This document shows positions 17,833-30,306 of a stretch of DNA of 64,000 nucleotides, piece by piece. Position 1 is the stretch's first letter. Each line of letters opens with the position of its first letter. Both the position numbers and the translations under genes were made by a program. The DNA is from an uncultured Rhodocyclaceae bacterium (GTDB lineage Bacteria > Pseudomonadota > Gammaproteobacteria > Burkholderiales > Rhodocyclaceae), in assembly GCA_907163075.1 (NCBI GenBank), contig CAJQTY010000001.1:1674001-1738000 (forward strand), written 5' to 3'. The notes under the pieces were generated by a model. That model did not search any database, was not told the origin of the DNA, and was given only the letters and a program-made list of their open reading frames with translations.

Positions 17833-19350
17833 TTATCCGACAGCTGACGCATCCTTCAAAACGAAGTGAGTTTCGGCGTTTTTGTCTTCGATCAAGCGGC
17901 TCAAGAGATCGACCAGTTCGGTGGAGACCTCTTCGACGACCTGGTAGCACTTGATCAGGGCCTGTTGCTGTTCAACATCCTTGTCCCACTGGCCTGCGGC
18001 GAGCAACAGGGCGTCTTCGACCGCTTTGTGCAGCGCCATGTGGGGCTTGTTGATCGCGGCGAACGAGGGCAGATGAACAAAGTTGACCCGTCCGCGCCCT
18101 TCGCGCAACCAGCGCCCGAGCCGGCAGTTTCTGCGTTCCTTCTCGGAGAACTTGAGCCCCTGAGCCGTTTCGGAGTCCGGCCCGAGTATCACGCTGATGT
18201 AGGCTTTCTGTTTGAAGAGCATGACATCGGTCTTGGCCAGAGCGGCAAACGAAATATCCTGCGCTAGATCAGCGGCATTGACGGTTTGCTGCGAAGCCTT
18301 GGCCAGGCTGGAAAAGCGTGTGGCGAACGAGTCCACCGCGGCCTGTACTTTCCCAGCCGCGGTTTGAAGTTCCCCCGAATTGCCGCGCATCGAATGCAAT
18401 GCGCTGTGAAAGCTTCCGATCACCACGTTGATCTGGTTTGTCGCGGTTTTTGTTTTCTCGGCCAGTTTGCGCACCTCATCGGCAACCACGGCGAAGCCGC
18501 GACCGCTTTCTCCCGCTCGCGCGGCTTCGATGGCGGCGTTAAGCGCCAACAGATTGGTCTGGTCGGCAATCTCCGCGATAACTTTCAGGGCCTCCGATAC
18601 CGAGTTGCCGCTGTCGTCCAGGCGCGAGATGGTACTACCGTTGGCGGCGATCAGTTCATTGCTGCGCATTAGCGCAAGGTTGATGTCATCCACCGACTCA
18701 CGGCTGGCATTGGCTTCACTATTGGCCTGGCGCGAAATGTCGTTGACTTCACCCATGCGCTGACACGTCTCGCGCAAATCCTGCTGGCTACTTACCAGAT
18801 TGTCCAGCGCACGGTTCGAATTGATCTGGCTCAGATTGGACAGCAGTTCGTTGCGCAGCTGGAATTTGCCATTCGCTTCGATGACGTCAAGCGACTGGCG
18901 CACACTATCGAGCGACTGCGTGAGTATGCCGTGCAGGCCGGCCGGGAAAGGCTTGCGATAGAACTTGCGTTCACTGGCGGAACGCGTTGAGGTAGATATC
19001 TCGCGGAAGTAAGCCTCGCACTGGTCGAGTAGATCATTGACGTGCCAGGCGAGACGCCCGAGGGCGTCTTGCGTGCGAATTCGCGTGATGCGCGGATCGA
19101 AATTGCCGGCGGCCGCCGATTGCACCGCCGTTTCGATCTGCCGGATAAATTCGCTCCGAGCTCGTGTGCTCAGATTGATGAAAACTGTTAGCGGAAGGGC
19201 AAGCAGGAGCAACGCCACGGGAAAAATGTCGCCCCCCAACATCAGGAGCCTGGCGCAGGCAGCAATCAGCAGGATTAGCAGCAGATGGAATGGAAGCAGT
19301 ACTTTTGCCGACAACGATAACCGCCTAAATGGTGAGAATAAATTCGTCAT
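17833..19350 (-). CDS. Methyl-accepting chemotaxis protein with C-terminal CZB domain
   Basis: 505 residues. Two membrane helices lie close together at about 14-34 and 41-58 with almost no periplasmic loop, so sensing is probably cytoplasmic or by partner protein. The signalling hairpin is clear: [19 protein letters not shown] then [18 protein letters not shown] (about 255-300). A C-terminal chemoreceptor zinc-binding (CZB) domain follows at 370-450 with CRLGRW (Cys409) and PHMALH (His437, His441). The first zinc-ligand His of the usual KxDH motif is replaced: the sequence is KTDVMLFKQ with Val376. The start overlaps the end of the upstream PAS gene by 26 nt, suggesting a two-part receptor. 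Confidence 0.92.
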   Translation of the reverse strand: MTNLFSPFRRLSLSAKVLLPFHLLLILLIAACARLLMLGGDIFPVALLLLALPLTVFINLSTRARSEFIRQIETAVQSAAAGNFDPRITRIRTQDALGRLAWHVNDLLDQCEAYFREISTSTRSASERKFYRKPFPAGLHGILTQSLDSVRQSLDVIEANGKFQLRNELLSNLSQINSNRALDNLVSSQQDLRETCQRMGEVNDISRQANSEANASRESVDDINLALMRSNELIAANGSTISRLDDSGNSVSEALKVIAEIADQTNLLALNAAIEAARAGESGRGFAVVADEVRKLAEKTKTATNQINVVIGSFHSALHSMRGNSGELQTAAGKVQAAVDSFATRFSSLAKASQQTVNAADLAQDISFAALAKTDVMLFKQKAYISVILGPDSETAQGLKFSEKERRNCRLGRWLREGRGRVNFVHLPSFAAINKPHMALHKAVEDALLLAAGQWDKDVEQQQALIKCYQVVEEVSTELVDLLSRLIEDKNAETHFVLKDASAVG

Positions 19351-19846
19351 AGCTCAAACCTTTTGCGGAAATGATGTCGATCAGCACTTTGGTGCCCGCT
19401 TCGATGGCGCTTTTGGCGCCAGCGCGCTGTTCGGCGGCCAGCATGGCTTGATAGAGAGGTACGATGGTCGCAATTGCGGCCGGATGCGGCTTGCGACGCA
19501 CCGAGTAGTAACCGATGATGTTGCCGCGCGCGTCGAGCGAGGCCGTCACGTTGGCCAATACCCAGTAAAAACTTCCGTCCCTCGACAAGTTCTTGACGTA
19601 GGCAAAAATCTCTCTTTTCTGCGCGATAGTGTCCCACAGGAGCTTGAATACGGACCTCGGCATGTCGGGATGGCGGACGATATTGTGCTGTTTTCCCAGC
19701 AACTCCGATTCGGTGTAGCCCGAGTACTCGACAAATATCGAGTTGCCGTAGGTGATGCGGCCAGCGCAGTCCGTCTTGCTGACAATGAAGTCATTCTCGC
19801 GCATGACCCGTTCCTCACCGGTTGGAACAATCTGCTTGTCCTTCAT
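19325..19846 (-). CDS. Aer-like PAS-domain sensor protein
   Basis: 173 residues. A single PAS domain at about 20-130 of the Aer type: [44 protein letters not shown], then [19 protein letters not shown]. In Aer this domain binds FAD and reads redox state for energy taxis. There is no membrane helix or signalling module of its own. It overlaps the following chemoreceptor gene by 26 nt on the same strand, so the two gene products probably do together what the fused Aer receptor does elsewhere. FAD binding is inferred from family. Confidence 0.87.
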   Translation of the reverse strand: MKDKQIVPTGEERVMRENDFIVSKTDCAGRITYGNSIFVEYSGYTESELLGKQHNIVRHPDMPRSVFKLLWDTIAQKREIFAYVKNLSRDGSFYWVLANVTASLDARGNIIGYYSVRRKPHPAAIATIVPLYQAMLAAEQRAGAKSAIEAGTKVLIDIISAKGLSYDEFILTI

Positions 19847-19978
19847 TTACGGCTCCTTCACCTCACGTCTGGCGCTATATTATCCTCCAGCGCTTCACGT
19901 TGAACTGCCGAGCGTGAATTATTCCGGATCGCTATCGACCCGGGCGGTGACCAACACCTTGTTGGTGCTGAGCAGGTG

Positions 19979-21280
19979 TCAGGCCAGCAGGCAATGCGCC
20001 GGAAAGCGCGCGATGAAGTGGCTGCCCTTGCCCGGTTCACTCTCGATCTCCAGCGTGGCCAGGTGGCGCGTCAACACGTGTTTGACGATGGCCAGGCCAA
20101 GACCGGTACCGCCAGTTTCGCGCGACCGGCTGCGATCCACCCGATAGAATCGCTCGGTCAGGCGCGGCAGGTGCTGTTCGGCAATGCCGATGCCGGTATC
20201 GGCCACGACGAACTCGCCGAATCCCTGCTGTACCCGCCAGATCAGTTCGATCCTCCCTCCCGGTGGTGTGTACCGCACCGCGTTTCCGGCCAGATTGGCG
20301 AACGCGCTGCGCAGTTCGTTGGCGCAGCCAAACAGCGCCGAAGGTTTTTCGATGCTCAGGGTGATCTCGTGTCGCCCTGCCGAAAGCACCCGGGCTTCGG
20401 CCAGAACGCTGTGCAGCATGGCCTCGAGTTCGACACGTTCTTCGTTTGGCGCCGGGCCTCCGGATTCCAGCGCCGACAAGGTCAGCAGGTCCTCGATCAA
20501 GCGCTGCATGCGCGCCGTCTGTTCGCGGATCAGCGACAGATAATGCTTGATCTCGGTATCGACGTAAGCGCCATAGTCATCGGCAAGCATTTCCGAGAAT
20601 CCGGCAACCACGGTTAGCGGCGTCTTCAGTTCATGCGAAACATTGGCGATAAAGTCACGACGCATAATTTCCGTGCGTTCGATCTGGCTGATATCACGCG
20701 ATACCAGCAGGTTCTGGTCAATACCGTAAGGAATGATCTGCAGCATCAGCGTCAAGCCCTTGACGCGCCCGCCCCGATAGATCAGCGGTTCGGCGTAGTT
20801 TCCGCCATCCAGGTAGGTGACGAAATCCGGATGGCGGATCAGGTTGGTCAAGGCCTGCCCGCGGTCGATCGCCGCCGACAGGGCGAAATGCATTTCTGCC
20901 CGCTCGTTGATCCAGTCGATATGGCGGTGGCGGTCGAAGGCGATTACGCCGTCGGGCAAGGCCTGGAAGGCGCGAACGAAGCGTTCGAGTGTTTCCGAAA
21001 GCACCTGCTGCTGGCTCAGGCGTATGCGCACCCTACGGTGCAGACCAGCAAAGATGACCTCCCAGACGCCACGCCCCCTGGGCAGCGGATTGTCGAGTCC
21101 ACCCTCAAGCCAGCCCAGCAACTGTTGCAGATGAACGAGATGCCAGCCCAGAACGAGCAACAGGCTGACGACCAGGGCCGCCAACCCCGTGGTGACGCCA
21201 AGGACAATCGCGACCGGCGCGCAGACGAGGCAGACAACAGCCAGCAGCAACCATAGTGTGCGTATCCAGATCGCGCTCAC
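19979..21280 (-). CDS. phoR: Phosphate regulon sensor histidine kinase PhoR
   Basis: 433 residues from a GTG start with AAGGACGA upstream. Two N-terminal membrane helices (about 7-28 and 32-50) with no large periplasmic domain, then a PAS-like domain (about 95-190, ALPDGVIAFDRHRHIDWIN), the dimerisation/phospho-acceptor helix FIANVSHELKTPLT (His216), and the ATPase domain with NAVRYTP, GIGIAEQHLPRLTERFYR and GGTGLGLAIVKH. It phosphorylates PhoB when phosphate is scarce. It lies 28 nt downstream of phoB. No pstSCAB-phoU genes follow here. Confidence 0.93.
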   Translation of the reverse strand: MSAIWIRTLWLLLAVVCLVCAPVAIVLGVTTGLAALVVSLLLVLGWHLVHLQQLLGWLEGGLDNPLPRGRGVWEVIFAGLHRRVRIRLSQQQVLSETLERFVRAFQALPDGVIAFDRHRHIDWINERAEMHFALSAAIDRGQALTNLIRHPDFVTYLDGGNYAEPLIYRGGRVKGLTLMLQIIPYGIDQNLLVSRDISQIERTEIMRRDFIANVSHELKTPLTVVAGFSEMLADDYGAYVDTEIKHYLSLIREQTARMQRLIEDLLTLSALESGGPAPNEERVELEAMLHSVLAEARVLSAGRHEITLSIEKPSALFGCANELRSAFANLAGNAVRYTPPGGRIELIWRVQQGFGEFVVADTGIGIAEQHLPRLTERFYRVDRSRSRETGGTGLGLAIVKHVLTRHLATLEIESEPGKGSHFIARFPAHCLLA

Positions 21281-21308
21281 GCTTCGTCCTTCGCGTCACC
21301 ATGATTCT

Positions 21309-22001
21309 TCATTCGGGCTGTACCGAGAAACGGTAACCACTGCCACGAACGGTCTGGACAAGGTGCTCGTGCCCGGTCTGCTCAAGCGCTGCGCGCAGAC
21401 GGCGAATATGCACGTCCACCGTTCGTTCCTCGACAAAAATGTGATCGCCCCACACCTGATCGAGCAACTGGGCTCTGCTATGTACGCGCTCGGCGTGAGT
21501 CATGAAGAAATGCAGCAGGCGAAATTCGGTTGGCCCGAGATCAAGCGCCTGGCCGTTGCCGGAAACCCGGTGCGTTACCGGATCAACACGCAAGCCTTCG
21601 ACTTCAACGCGATCTTCAGTCATTTGCGGCGCGCGCCGGCGCAGCACGGCCTTGATCCGGGCCAGCAGTTCGCGTGGTGAAAACGGCTTGGTCAGATAAT
21701 CGTCCGCCCCGGCATCAAGGCCGGCGACCTTGTCATGCTCCTCGCTACGCGCCGTGAGCATGATAATCGGCAGATCGCGCGTACGCTCCGCGCTGCGCAG
21801 ACTGCGGGCATACTGGATGCCGCTGATGCCGGGCAGCATCCAGTCGAGCAGAACCACATCGGGCAAGGTTTCGTTAACCAGACGCATCGCATCTTCGGCG
21901 CTATCCGCGCGCAACACCTTGTGTCCGGAATGCTGCAGGCTGGCAGCAATCAATTCCTGAATCGACGGCTCGTCTTCGACGACAAGGATGGTGGCAGTCA
22001 T
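21309..22001 (-). CDS. phoB: Phosphate regulon response regulator PhoB
   Basis: 230 residues. A receiver domain (ILVVEDEPSIQEL, phospho-acceptor Asp53 in LLDWMLPG, Lys in LTKPFSP) is joined to an OmpR/PhoB winged-helix domain (LGPTEFRLLHFFM, RTVDVHIRRLR, VRGSGYRF). Residue pattern and length match PhoB closely. A Pho-box-like pair of heptamers lies about 50 bp upstream, suggesting autoregulation. Forms a two-gene operon with phoR. Confidence 0.95.
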   Translation of the reverse strand: MTATILVVEDEPSIQELIAASLQHSGHKVLRADSAEDAMRLVNETLPDVVLLDWMLPGISGIQYARSLRSAERTRDLPIIMLTARSEEHDKVAGLDAGADDYLTKPFSPRELLARIKAVLRRRAPQMTEDRVEVEGLRVDPVTHRVSGNGQALDLGPTEFRLLHFFMTHAERVHSRAQLLDQVWGDHIFVEERTVDVHIRRLRAALEQTGHEHLVQTVRGSGYRFSVQPE

Positions 22002-22049
22002 GAAAATTCAGTTCTCCGCAGTCTAGTGCGCGCAGTTTATTTCGGCGGG

Positions 22050-22067
22050 ATTACAAAATGATGACAC
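22050..22067 (-). promoter_or_regulatory. Putative Pho box upstream of phoB
   Basis: Read on the minus strand, the site is GTGTCAT CATT TTGTAAT, two heptamers 4 bp apart, against the consensus CTGTCAT-N4-CTGTCAT. Twelve of the 14 half-site positions that matter fit or nearly fit. It lies 49-66 bp before the phoB start, where a PhoB-activated promoter would need it. Confidence 0.6.
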
Positions 22068-22139
22068 GCCGCCTTCTTGGGGAAGGGTCGGCCTGACTTT
22101 GCGCTATGATAGCGCGTTCGATTACTTACGAAGGTAGCC

Positions 22140-22568
22140 ATGGCAGGCCTCAGCCCCAACACACCGATACCGACCGAGATCAAGCTGCATCAGAAATCAC
22201 GTCTCCTCGAACTGGCCTTCGACAGCGGCGAGCGTTTTGAGCTGAGCTACGAGTTCCTGCGAGTTTTTACTCCCTCCGCCGAAGCCCGCGGCCACGGTGT
22301 GGGACAAGAGACGCTGCAGATCGGCAAGCGCGATGTGGACATCCTCGGTATCGAACCGGTCGGCAACTATGCGATCAAACCGGTCTTCTCCGACGGACAC
22401 GACACCGGTCTTTATTCGTGGGACATTTTGCATACGCTGTGCACCCATCGCGACGAGTTGTGGCAAGCCTACCTCGACAAGCTGGAGGCTGAAGGCGGCA
22501 GCCGCGATCCGGCCGCCTGCCCGCCACCCGCCGTCAAGCCGCCACCGTCCTGCGGCAGCAAGCATTGA
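22140..22568 (+). CDS. DUF971 / gamma-butyrobetaine-hydroxylase-like N-terminal domain protein
   Basis: 142 residues. The whole protein is a single DUF971 domain (TEIKLHQKSRLLELAFDSGE, YEFLRVFTPSAEARGHG, VGNYAIKPVFSDGHDTGLYSW). In the related eukaryotic hydroxylases this domain binds zinc; here the C-terminus carries Cys526-type residues in a Pro/Cys-rich tail (AACPPP, PPSCGSKH). The gene sits 33 nt upstream of ubiE, a common arrangement in betaproteobacteria. The biochemical role is unknown. Confidence 0.88.
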   Translation: MAGLSPNTPIPTEIKLHQKSRLLELAFDSGERFELSYEFLRVFTPSAEARGHGVGQETLQIGKRDVDILGIEPVGNYAIKPVFSDGHDTGLYSWDILHTLCTHRDELWQAYLDKLEAEGGSRDPAACPPPAVKPPPSCGSKH

Positions 22569-22601
22569 ATTTTCGCCAACCGCCTCCATTTAGTGCCCAG
22601 C

Positions 22602-23342
22602 ATGAATAATCAGAGCAAAACCCATTTCGGCTTCGAACAGGTCGCCGAGGCTGAAAAAGCCCGGCGCGTAGCGGATGTTTTTGATTCCGTGGCACAGAAA
22701 TACGACCTGATGAACGACGTCATGTCGGGAGGCATGCACCGTCTGTGGAAGTCCTTTACGATTGCCCGCAGCGGCGTGCGAGAGGGTTCCCGGGTTCTCG
22801 ACGTGGCCGGCGGCACTGGCGACCTCGCGCTGGCTTTTGCGCGCAAGGTTGGCAAGAGCGGCCAGGTGTGGCTGACCGACATCAACAACGCGATGCTGAC
22901 CAACGGCCGCGACCGCCTGTGCAACAAGGGATTCCTTATCCCCGTCACGCAGTGTGACGGCGAGAAACTGCCCTTCCCGGATGACTATTTTGACTGCGTG
23001 AGCGTGGCTTTTGGACTGCGCAACATGACGCACAAGGACGCGGCGCTGGCCGAAATGCGGCGCGTGCTGCGTCCCGGCGGACGCCTGCTGGTGCTTGAGT
23101 TTTCACAGATCTGGAAACCGCTGGCGCCGGCTTACGATTTCTACTCTTTCAAGGTCATTCCACGCATTGGCGAGATCATTACTAATGACGAGGCCAGTTA
23201 TCGTTATCTGGCCGAGTCGATTCGCGTCCATCCCGACCAGGAGACGTTGAAGGAAATGATGGAACATGCCGGTCTTGAGAAGGTCGAATACTTCAATCTG
23301 ACGCTTGGGGTTGTTGCCCTGCACCGTGGTTTCAAATTCTGA
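22602..23342 (+). CDS. ubiE: Ubiquinone/menaquinone C-methyltransferase UbiE
   Basis: 246 residues. An S-adenosylmethionine-dependent methyltransferase that adds the C-2 methyl group in ubiquinone (and menaquinone) synthesis. Hallmarks are [24 protein letters not shown] near the N-terminus (split here as [10 protein letters not shown] and MNDVMSGG), the SAM-binding [15 protein letters not shown], and [13 protein letters not shown] use the ATG at 22602; a GTG 9 nt earlier is possible. It begins a run of ubiE, a Tim44-like gene and ubiJ. Confidence 0.95.
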   Translation: MNNQSKTHFGFEQVAEAEKARRVADVFDSVAQKYDLMNDVMSGGMHRLWKSFTIARSGVREGSRVLDVAGGTGDLALAFARKVGKSGQVWLTDINNAMLTNGRDRLCNKGFLIPVTQCDGEKLPFPDDYFDCVSVAFGLRNMTHKDAALAEMRRVLRPGGRLLVLEFSQIWKPLAPAYDFYSFKVIPRIGEIITNDEASYRYLAESIRVHPDQETLKEMMEHAGLEKVEYFNLTLGVVALHRGFKF

Positions 23343-23359
23343 CGGAGTTATTAATACAC

Positions 23360-24223
23360 ATGAAAAATGCATTCCTCGCTGTTTTTTCCGTATTTCTGGC
23401 GCTTGGCCTGAGCGTGGGTAACGCCGAAGCCGCGCGTCTGGGTGGTGGAAAATCTTTCGGCATGCAGCGCCAGTCGGTCGCTCCAAAACCAGCGGCACCC
23501 GCCCAGCAAGCCACCCCGGCAGCGCCGGTTCCGGCTCCGGCCGGCGTTCCCGCCGCAGCCCCGAAGCGTAACTGGATGGGACCGTTGGCCGGTCTCGCGG
23601 CCGGTCTTGGCATCGGCGCGCTGCTCTCGCACTTCGGCATGGGCGAGGGGATGGGCAATATCCTGATGATCGCCTTGCTGGCGATGGCGGCGTTCTTTGT
23701 ATTCAAGCTTCTGTTCCGCCGCAATACCTCGCAGCCTGCGGACCCGCTGCGCTACGCGGCTTCCGGCGGCCCGTCCGTTTCGCCGCCGGCGCAAGCCGTC
23801 CCGCAGTTCGGCTCGGCTGCGTCGACCGTTGCCGCACCTGCCGCGCGCATCCCTGAAGGCTTCGACAGCGAAGCCTTCATCCGGATCGCCAAAGTCAACT
23901 TCGTTCGTCTGCAAGCCGCCAACGACGCCGGGAATATCGACGACATCCGTGAATTCGTGAGCCCCGAATTGTTTGCCGAAATCAAGATGCAGATGGATGA
24001 GCGCGGCAACGTGCCGCAGCAGACCGACGTCGTTACGCTCAATGCCGAACTACTGGAAGTAAGCACCGAGTCCGACCGCCATGTCGCCAGTGTGCACTTC
24101 AGCGGCATGATCCGTGAGGCGGCTGGTGCCGCCGCCGCACCATTCAACGAGATATGGAATCTCAGCAAACCGGTTGCGGGCGACAAGGGCTGGGTGATCG
24201 CCGGAATCCAGCAGGTGAGTTGA
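23360..24223 (+). CDS. Tim44-like domain protein with signal sequence
   Basis: 287 residues. An N-terminal signal or anchor helix (residues 4-24) is followed by a Pro/Ala-rich segment, a glycine-rich region and a second hydrophobic helix (about 100-117, ILMIALLAMAAFFVFKLLF), then a C-terminal Tim44/MBA1-like domain (about 165-287) with FDSEAFIRIAKVNFVRLQAA, DDIREFVSPELFAEI and FNEIWNLSKP. Bacterial members are membrane-linked proteins of uncertain function. Its position between ubiE and ubiJ, 17 and 7 nt away, suggests co-expression with quinone genes. Confidence 0.87.
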   Translation: MKNAFLAVFSVFLALGLSVGNAEAARLGGGKSFGMQRQSVAPKPAAPAQQATPAAPVPAPAGVPAAAPKRNWMGPLAGLAAGLGIGALLSHFGMGEGMGNILMIALLAMAAFFVFKLLFRRNTSQPADPLRYAASGGPSVSPPAQAVPQFGSAASTVAAPAARIPEGFDSEAFIRIAKVNFVRLQAANDAGNIDDIREFVSPELFAEIKMQMDERGNVPQQTDVVTLNAELLEVSTESDRHVASVHFSGMIREAAGAAAAPFNEIWNLSKPVAGDKGWVIAGIQQVS

Positions 24224-24230
24224 GCGTCAA

Positions 24231-24800
24231 ATGCTTCTGGATCTCGCTGTCGGACTGGTAAACCATCTTCTGGCAACTGAAGAATGGGCGCGCGACAGCC
24301 TGAAACCGTTCGCCCGTCAGACAGCCCGCCTTGAACTCGGCGCGCTGGCGTTGCCCATTGAAATCACCGCCGACGGCCTGCTGGCGGTGAGCGGCAATCG
24401 TCAGCCGGCAGCGGTTACCATCCAGTTGCCGGCCGATGCACCGCTCCGCGCGCTGACCGATCGTCCGTCACTCTTTACTGCCGCACACGTCAGCGGCTCG
24501 GCCGAACTAGCCGAGCGCCTCGGGTTCGTCTTCCGGAATTTGCGCTGGGACGCCGAGAGTGATCTGTCACGGCTGGTTGGCGACATGGCGGCGCATCGTC
24601 TGGTCGCAGGCGGCAAGCAAATCGCGCAGTGGCACCGGCGGCAGGCGACGAATCTGGCGCTGAACGTGGCCGAATATTTGACCGAGGAAAGCCCGAGCAT
24701 TGCCCGCCGCCAGGATGTTTCAAGCTTTTGTGCCGATGTCGGCCGCCTGCAGGAAACACTGAAGTGCCTCGAGCAGCGTGTCGCCGCGCTTGAACGCTAG
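24231..24800 (+). CDS. ubiJ: Ubiquinone biosynthesis accessory factor UbiJ (SCP2 domain)
   Basis: 189 residues. An SCP2-like lipid-binding domain (about 15-110), followed by helices typical of UbiJ (RWDAESDLSRLVGDMAAHRL) and a short C-terminal coiled coil (VGRLQETLKCLEQRVAALER). UbiJ helps organise the soluble Ubi enzyme complex that handles hydrophobic quinone intermediates. Usually ubiB follows; here the next gene is an unrelated transporter on the other strand, so ubiB must lie elsewhere. Confidence 0.9.
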   Translation: MLLDLAVGLVNHLLATEEWARDSLKPFARQTARLELGALALPIEITADGLLAVSGNRQPAAVTIQLPADAPLRALTDRPSLFTAAHVSGSAELAERLGFVFRNLRWDAESDLSRLVGDMAAHRLVAGGKQIAQWHRRQATNLALNVAEYLTEESPSIARRQDVSSFCADVGRLQETLKCLEQRVAALER

Positions 24801-24809
24801 TCGCCCGTT

Positions 24810-25688
24810 CTACAGGGCGAGATACAAAGCAAACGGAACGAAGAATACGGAGGCTATGTTTCCGCCTACCACGATGGCGGAAACCAGCCCCGGTTCCTGC
24901 TTGTATTGTTCAGCAAAAATGTAGTTCATTACTGCCGGCGGCAGGGCGGCGTAGAGCAGCAATACGCCCTGCATCGGTTCGGTCAGCGGCAGTAGCTTGA
25001 CCAAAGGCCAGGCGATCAGCAGGCCGGAAATCGGGCACAGGAACGCCCCGACGATGCCAACGCTCCAGCGTTCGACCCTGAACCCGGCAAAGCCGACGCC
25101 GAGCGTGAACAAGCCAAGCGGAATGGCCGCCTCCCCCAGCATCCTGGTGCTCATCGACAGCCAGTCTGGCAAGGACATGCCGAGCAGACTCATCAGGACG
25201 CCAATCAGCATCGCCCACAGCATCGGCCCTTTCAGGATACCCCGCATGCTGGCCTTCGGGTCGCAAATGCGTATTCCGAGGGTGAAGTGAGTCAGGCTGA
25301 AAATCATGAACAAGGCCACGGCCGCCGGCAGCATCGACGGCCCGAAGGCAAACAGTGTCAGCGGCAAACCCATATTGGCGGTATTGGTGAACATCATCGC
25401 CGGAACAAAGGCATGCGTGTTGTAACCAAGGATCTTGGCCACCCCCCAAGCGACAATTCCCGAGCCCAGCAGCACGGCGATCCCGCCGCCGATCAGCGGC
25501 AAATAGTCGAGAATATGAAAATCCTTGGACGCCATCGCGGTGAAGATCAGCATGGGATAGAGCAGATCCGTGCTGAGCCGGTTGATCCAGGTCATGTCCG
25601 GCCGTCGAAAACGTCCGTAGGCGTAGCCTACGGCTGAAATGATCAGCACCGGAGTGATGATTCCGAAGATGCGAAATACTAAATCCAT
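24810..25688 (-). CDS. AEC-family (auxin efflux carrier-like) transporter
   Basis: 292 residues with about ten hydrophobic segments. Family signs include the N-terminal GIITPVLIISAVGYAYGR, the mid-protein MMFTNTANMGLPLTLFAFG (the conserved N-x-x-N/GLP region) and LLYAALPPAVMNYIFAEQY near the end. Bacterial members move organic anions such as malate or malonate, but the substrate cannot be read from sequence. Its stop lies 9 nt from the ubiJ stop on the other strand. Confidence 0.9.
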   Translation of the reverse strand: MDLVFRIFGIITPVLIISAVGYAYGRFRRPDMTWINRLSTDLLYPMLIFTAMASKDFHILDYLPLIGGGIAVLLGSGIVAWGVAKILGYNTHAFVPAMMFTNTANMGLPLTLFAFGPSMLPAAVALFMIFSLTHFTLGIRICDPKASMRGILKGPMLWAMLIGVLMSLLGMSLPDWLSMSTRMLGEAAIPLGLFTLGVGFAGFRVERWSVGIVGAFLCPISGLLIAWPLVKLLPLTEPMQGVLLLYAALPPAVMNYIFAEQYKQEPGLVSAIVVGGNIASVFFVPFALYLAL

Positions 25689-25883
25689 GACATTCCTGTG
25701 GTGGCGCGCTCAGACGGCTGTTTCAGCCGTAGCGTACGACCGACAGGGGGTGTGAAACGTCGGCATCCTGGCTGCGCCCTTCGATAGGCCGTCTCCGGAC
25801 GCGATGCCGTGGAGTCCGCGTGGGTGGTAGCATGCCGGACACAACATCCAAAGATGCCCGCGCTGCCTTGTTCATTGCCTTGA

Positions 25884-25916
25884 GGTAAAAAAGGCAGGCG
25901 TTGCCGCCTGCCTTTT
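25884..25916 (-). terminator. Intrinsic terminator of the ATP synthase operon
   Basis: A perfect 12-bp stem, AAAAGGCAGGCG (25889-25900) with CGCCTGCCTTTT (25905-25916), around a 4-nt loop. On the minus strand it is followed by a run of T. It lies 23 nt beyond the atpC stop. Confidence 0.9.
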
Positions 25917-25939
25917 GGATGTGAGCAGCTTCGTACCGA

Positions 25940-26368
25940 TCAATGGTGATGATGGTGACGTATTTTCTTGATCGTCTGCAACTGGGCGACAGCCTGCGCG
26001 AGTTCAGCTTCGGCTGACGCATAACTGACATCCGTAGCGCGGTTTTTCAAGGCTTCTTCGGCCCGCCGCCGGGCTTCGATGGCCTTGGCTTCGTCCAGGT
26101 CGTGGGCACGAATCGCCGTATCGGCAAGCAGGGTGATCAATGTCGGCTGCACTTCCAGCACGCCACCGGAAACATAGATCAACTCATACTCTTCGCGATC
26201 AGGCACCTTCAGGCGGACGGTCCCCGGTTTGATGCGGGTCAGCAGCGGGGTATGACGCGGGTAGATGCCCAACTCGCCCGCTTCGCCGGGAAAAACCGCG
26301 AAGTCGGTCTCGCCGGAGAAAATCGACTCCTCGGCACTGACAACGTCAACATGAACTCTGAGTGGCAT
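25940..26368 (-). CDS. atpC: ATP synthase F1 epsilon subunit
   Basis: 142 residues. Central-stalk subunit linking gamma to the c-ring and inhibiting ATP hydrolysis. The N-terminal beta-sandwich has [24 protein letters not shown] and ISGG-like [10 protein letters not shown]; the C-terminal helical hairpin follows ([18 protein letters not shown]). The protein ends in IRHHHHH, five consecutive histidines encoded by native sequence. Last gene of the atp operon. Confidence 0.96.
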   Translation of the reverse strand: MPLRVHVDVVSAEESIFSGETDFAVFPGEAGELGIYPRHTPLLTRIKPGTVRLKVPDREEYELIYVSGGVLEVQPTLITLLADTAIRAHDLDEAKAIEARRRAEEALKNRATDVSYASAEAELAQAVAQLQTIKKIRHHHHH

Positions 26369-26436
26369 GGTTTCTTTCCCCTGCGCGGGGCGTCGCTTGA
26401 CTATTCAACGCCAACGACACCCGCGATGGATTGGGC

Positions 26437-27873
<1,437 letters not shown>

Positions 27874-28740
27874 TCAGACAGCCGCTGCGCCGCTGACAAT
27901 TTCCGAGAGTTCTTTGGTAATCGCTGCCTGGCGAGCCTTGTTGTAAACCAGCTTGAGCTCGCCGATGACGTTTTTGGCGTTGTCCGAAGCGGACTTCATG
28001 GCAACCATGCGCGCGCTCTGCTCCGAGGCCATATTCTCGGCAACCGCCTGGTACAAAACGGCTTCGACGTAGCGCACCAGCAGGTCATCGATTACCAGCT
28101 TGGCGTCCGGCTCGTAGATGTAGTCCCAGCGGTTGCTGCTGTTGCTCCCGACCAACTGTCCGGAAAGAGGCAGCAATTGTTCAACGACCGGCTCCTGCTT
28201 CATCGTGTTGATGAAACGGTTGTAGGCTATGTACAGGATGTCGATTTCACCGTTGATATAGGCGTCGAGCTGCACTTTGGCCGGCCCGATCAGCCTTTCA
28301 AGGTGCGGCGTGTCGCCCAGGGCAACAACCTGCGAGACGATGTTCGCCCCACTGCGCAGCATGAAACCCAAGCCCTTGTTGCCGACGGCAGTGACCTGAA
28401 GCTTCTTTCCTTCGGCATCCCATTCCTTCATCCGGCTGAGGGCAAGACGCAGAATATTGGTATTCAGTCCGCCGCACAGCCCCTTGTCCGACGTCACCGC
28501 GATCAGACCGACCGACTTCACCTGCTCGCGCTTGACGAGAAAGGGATGGCTGTAATCGGTCAGCGCGTGAGACAGGTTCCCGGCCACCCGCCTGATCTTG
28601 TCGCCGTAGGGGCGGGCGGCACGCATCCTGTCCTGCGCCTTGCGCATTTTCGATGCGGCCACCATTTCCATGGCCTTGGTGATCTTGCGCGTACTTTCTA
28701 CGCTCTTGATCTTGGTACGGATTTCCTTGCCGCTCGCCAT
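27874..28740 (-). CDS. atpG: ATP synthase F1 gamma subunit
   Basis: 288 residues. The rotating shaft of F1. It shows the N-terminal helix [20 protein letters not shown], the conserved [12 protein letters not shown], and the C-terminal helix [20 protein letters not shown]. Length is normal. Positioned between atpA and atpD as usual. Confidence 0.97.
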   Translation of the reverse strand: MASGKEIRTKIKSVESTRKITKAMEMVAASKMRKAQDRMRAARPYGDKIRRVAGNLSHALTDYSHPFLVKREQVKSVGLIAVTSDKGLCGGLNTNILRLALSRMKEWDAEGKKLQVTAVGNKGLGFMLRSGANIVSQVVALGDTPHLERLIGPAKVQLDAYINGEIDILYIAYNRFINTMKQEPVVEQLLPLSGQLVGSNSSNRWDYIYEPDAKLVIDDLLVRYVEAVLYQAVAENMASEQSARMVAMKSASDNAKNVIGELKLVYNKARQAAITKELSEIVSGAAAV

Positions 28741-28758
28741 GCCAATCTCCTCGATCGA

Positions 28759-30297
<1,539 letters not shown>

Positions 30298-30306
30298 GAA
30301 TTTCTC

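Noticed and set aside
19950-19966. Hairpin ACCAACA/TGTTGGT after phoR as terminator
   Set aside because: Seven-bp stem without a T run; not convincing.
25723-26031. Minus-strand 102-codon frame across the atpC end
   Set aside because: Overlaps atpC and its terminator and resembles no protein.
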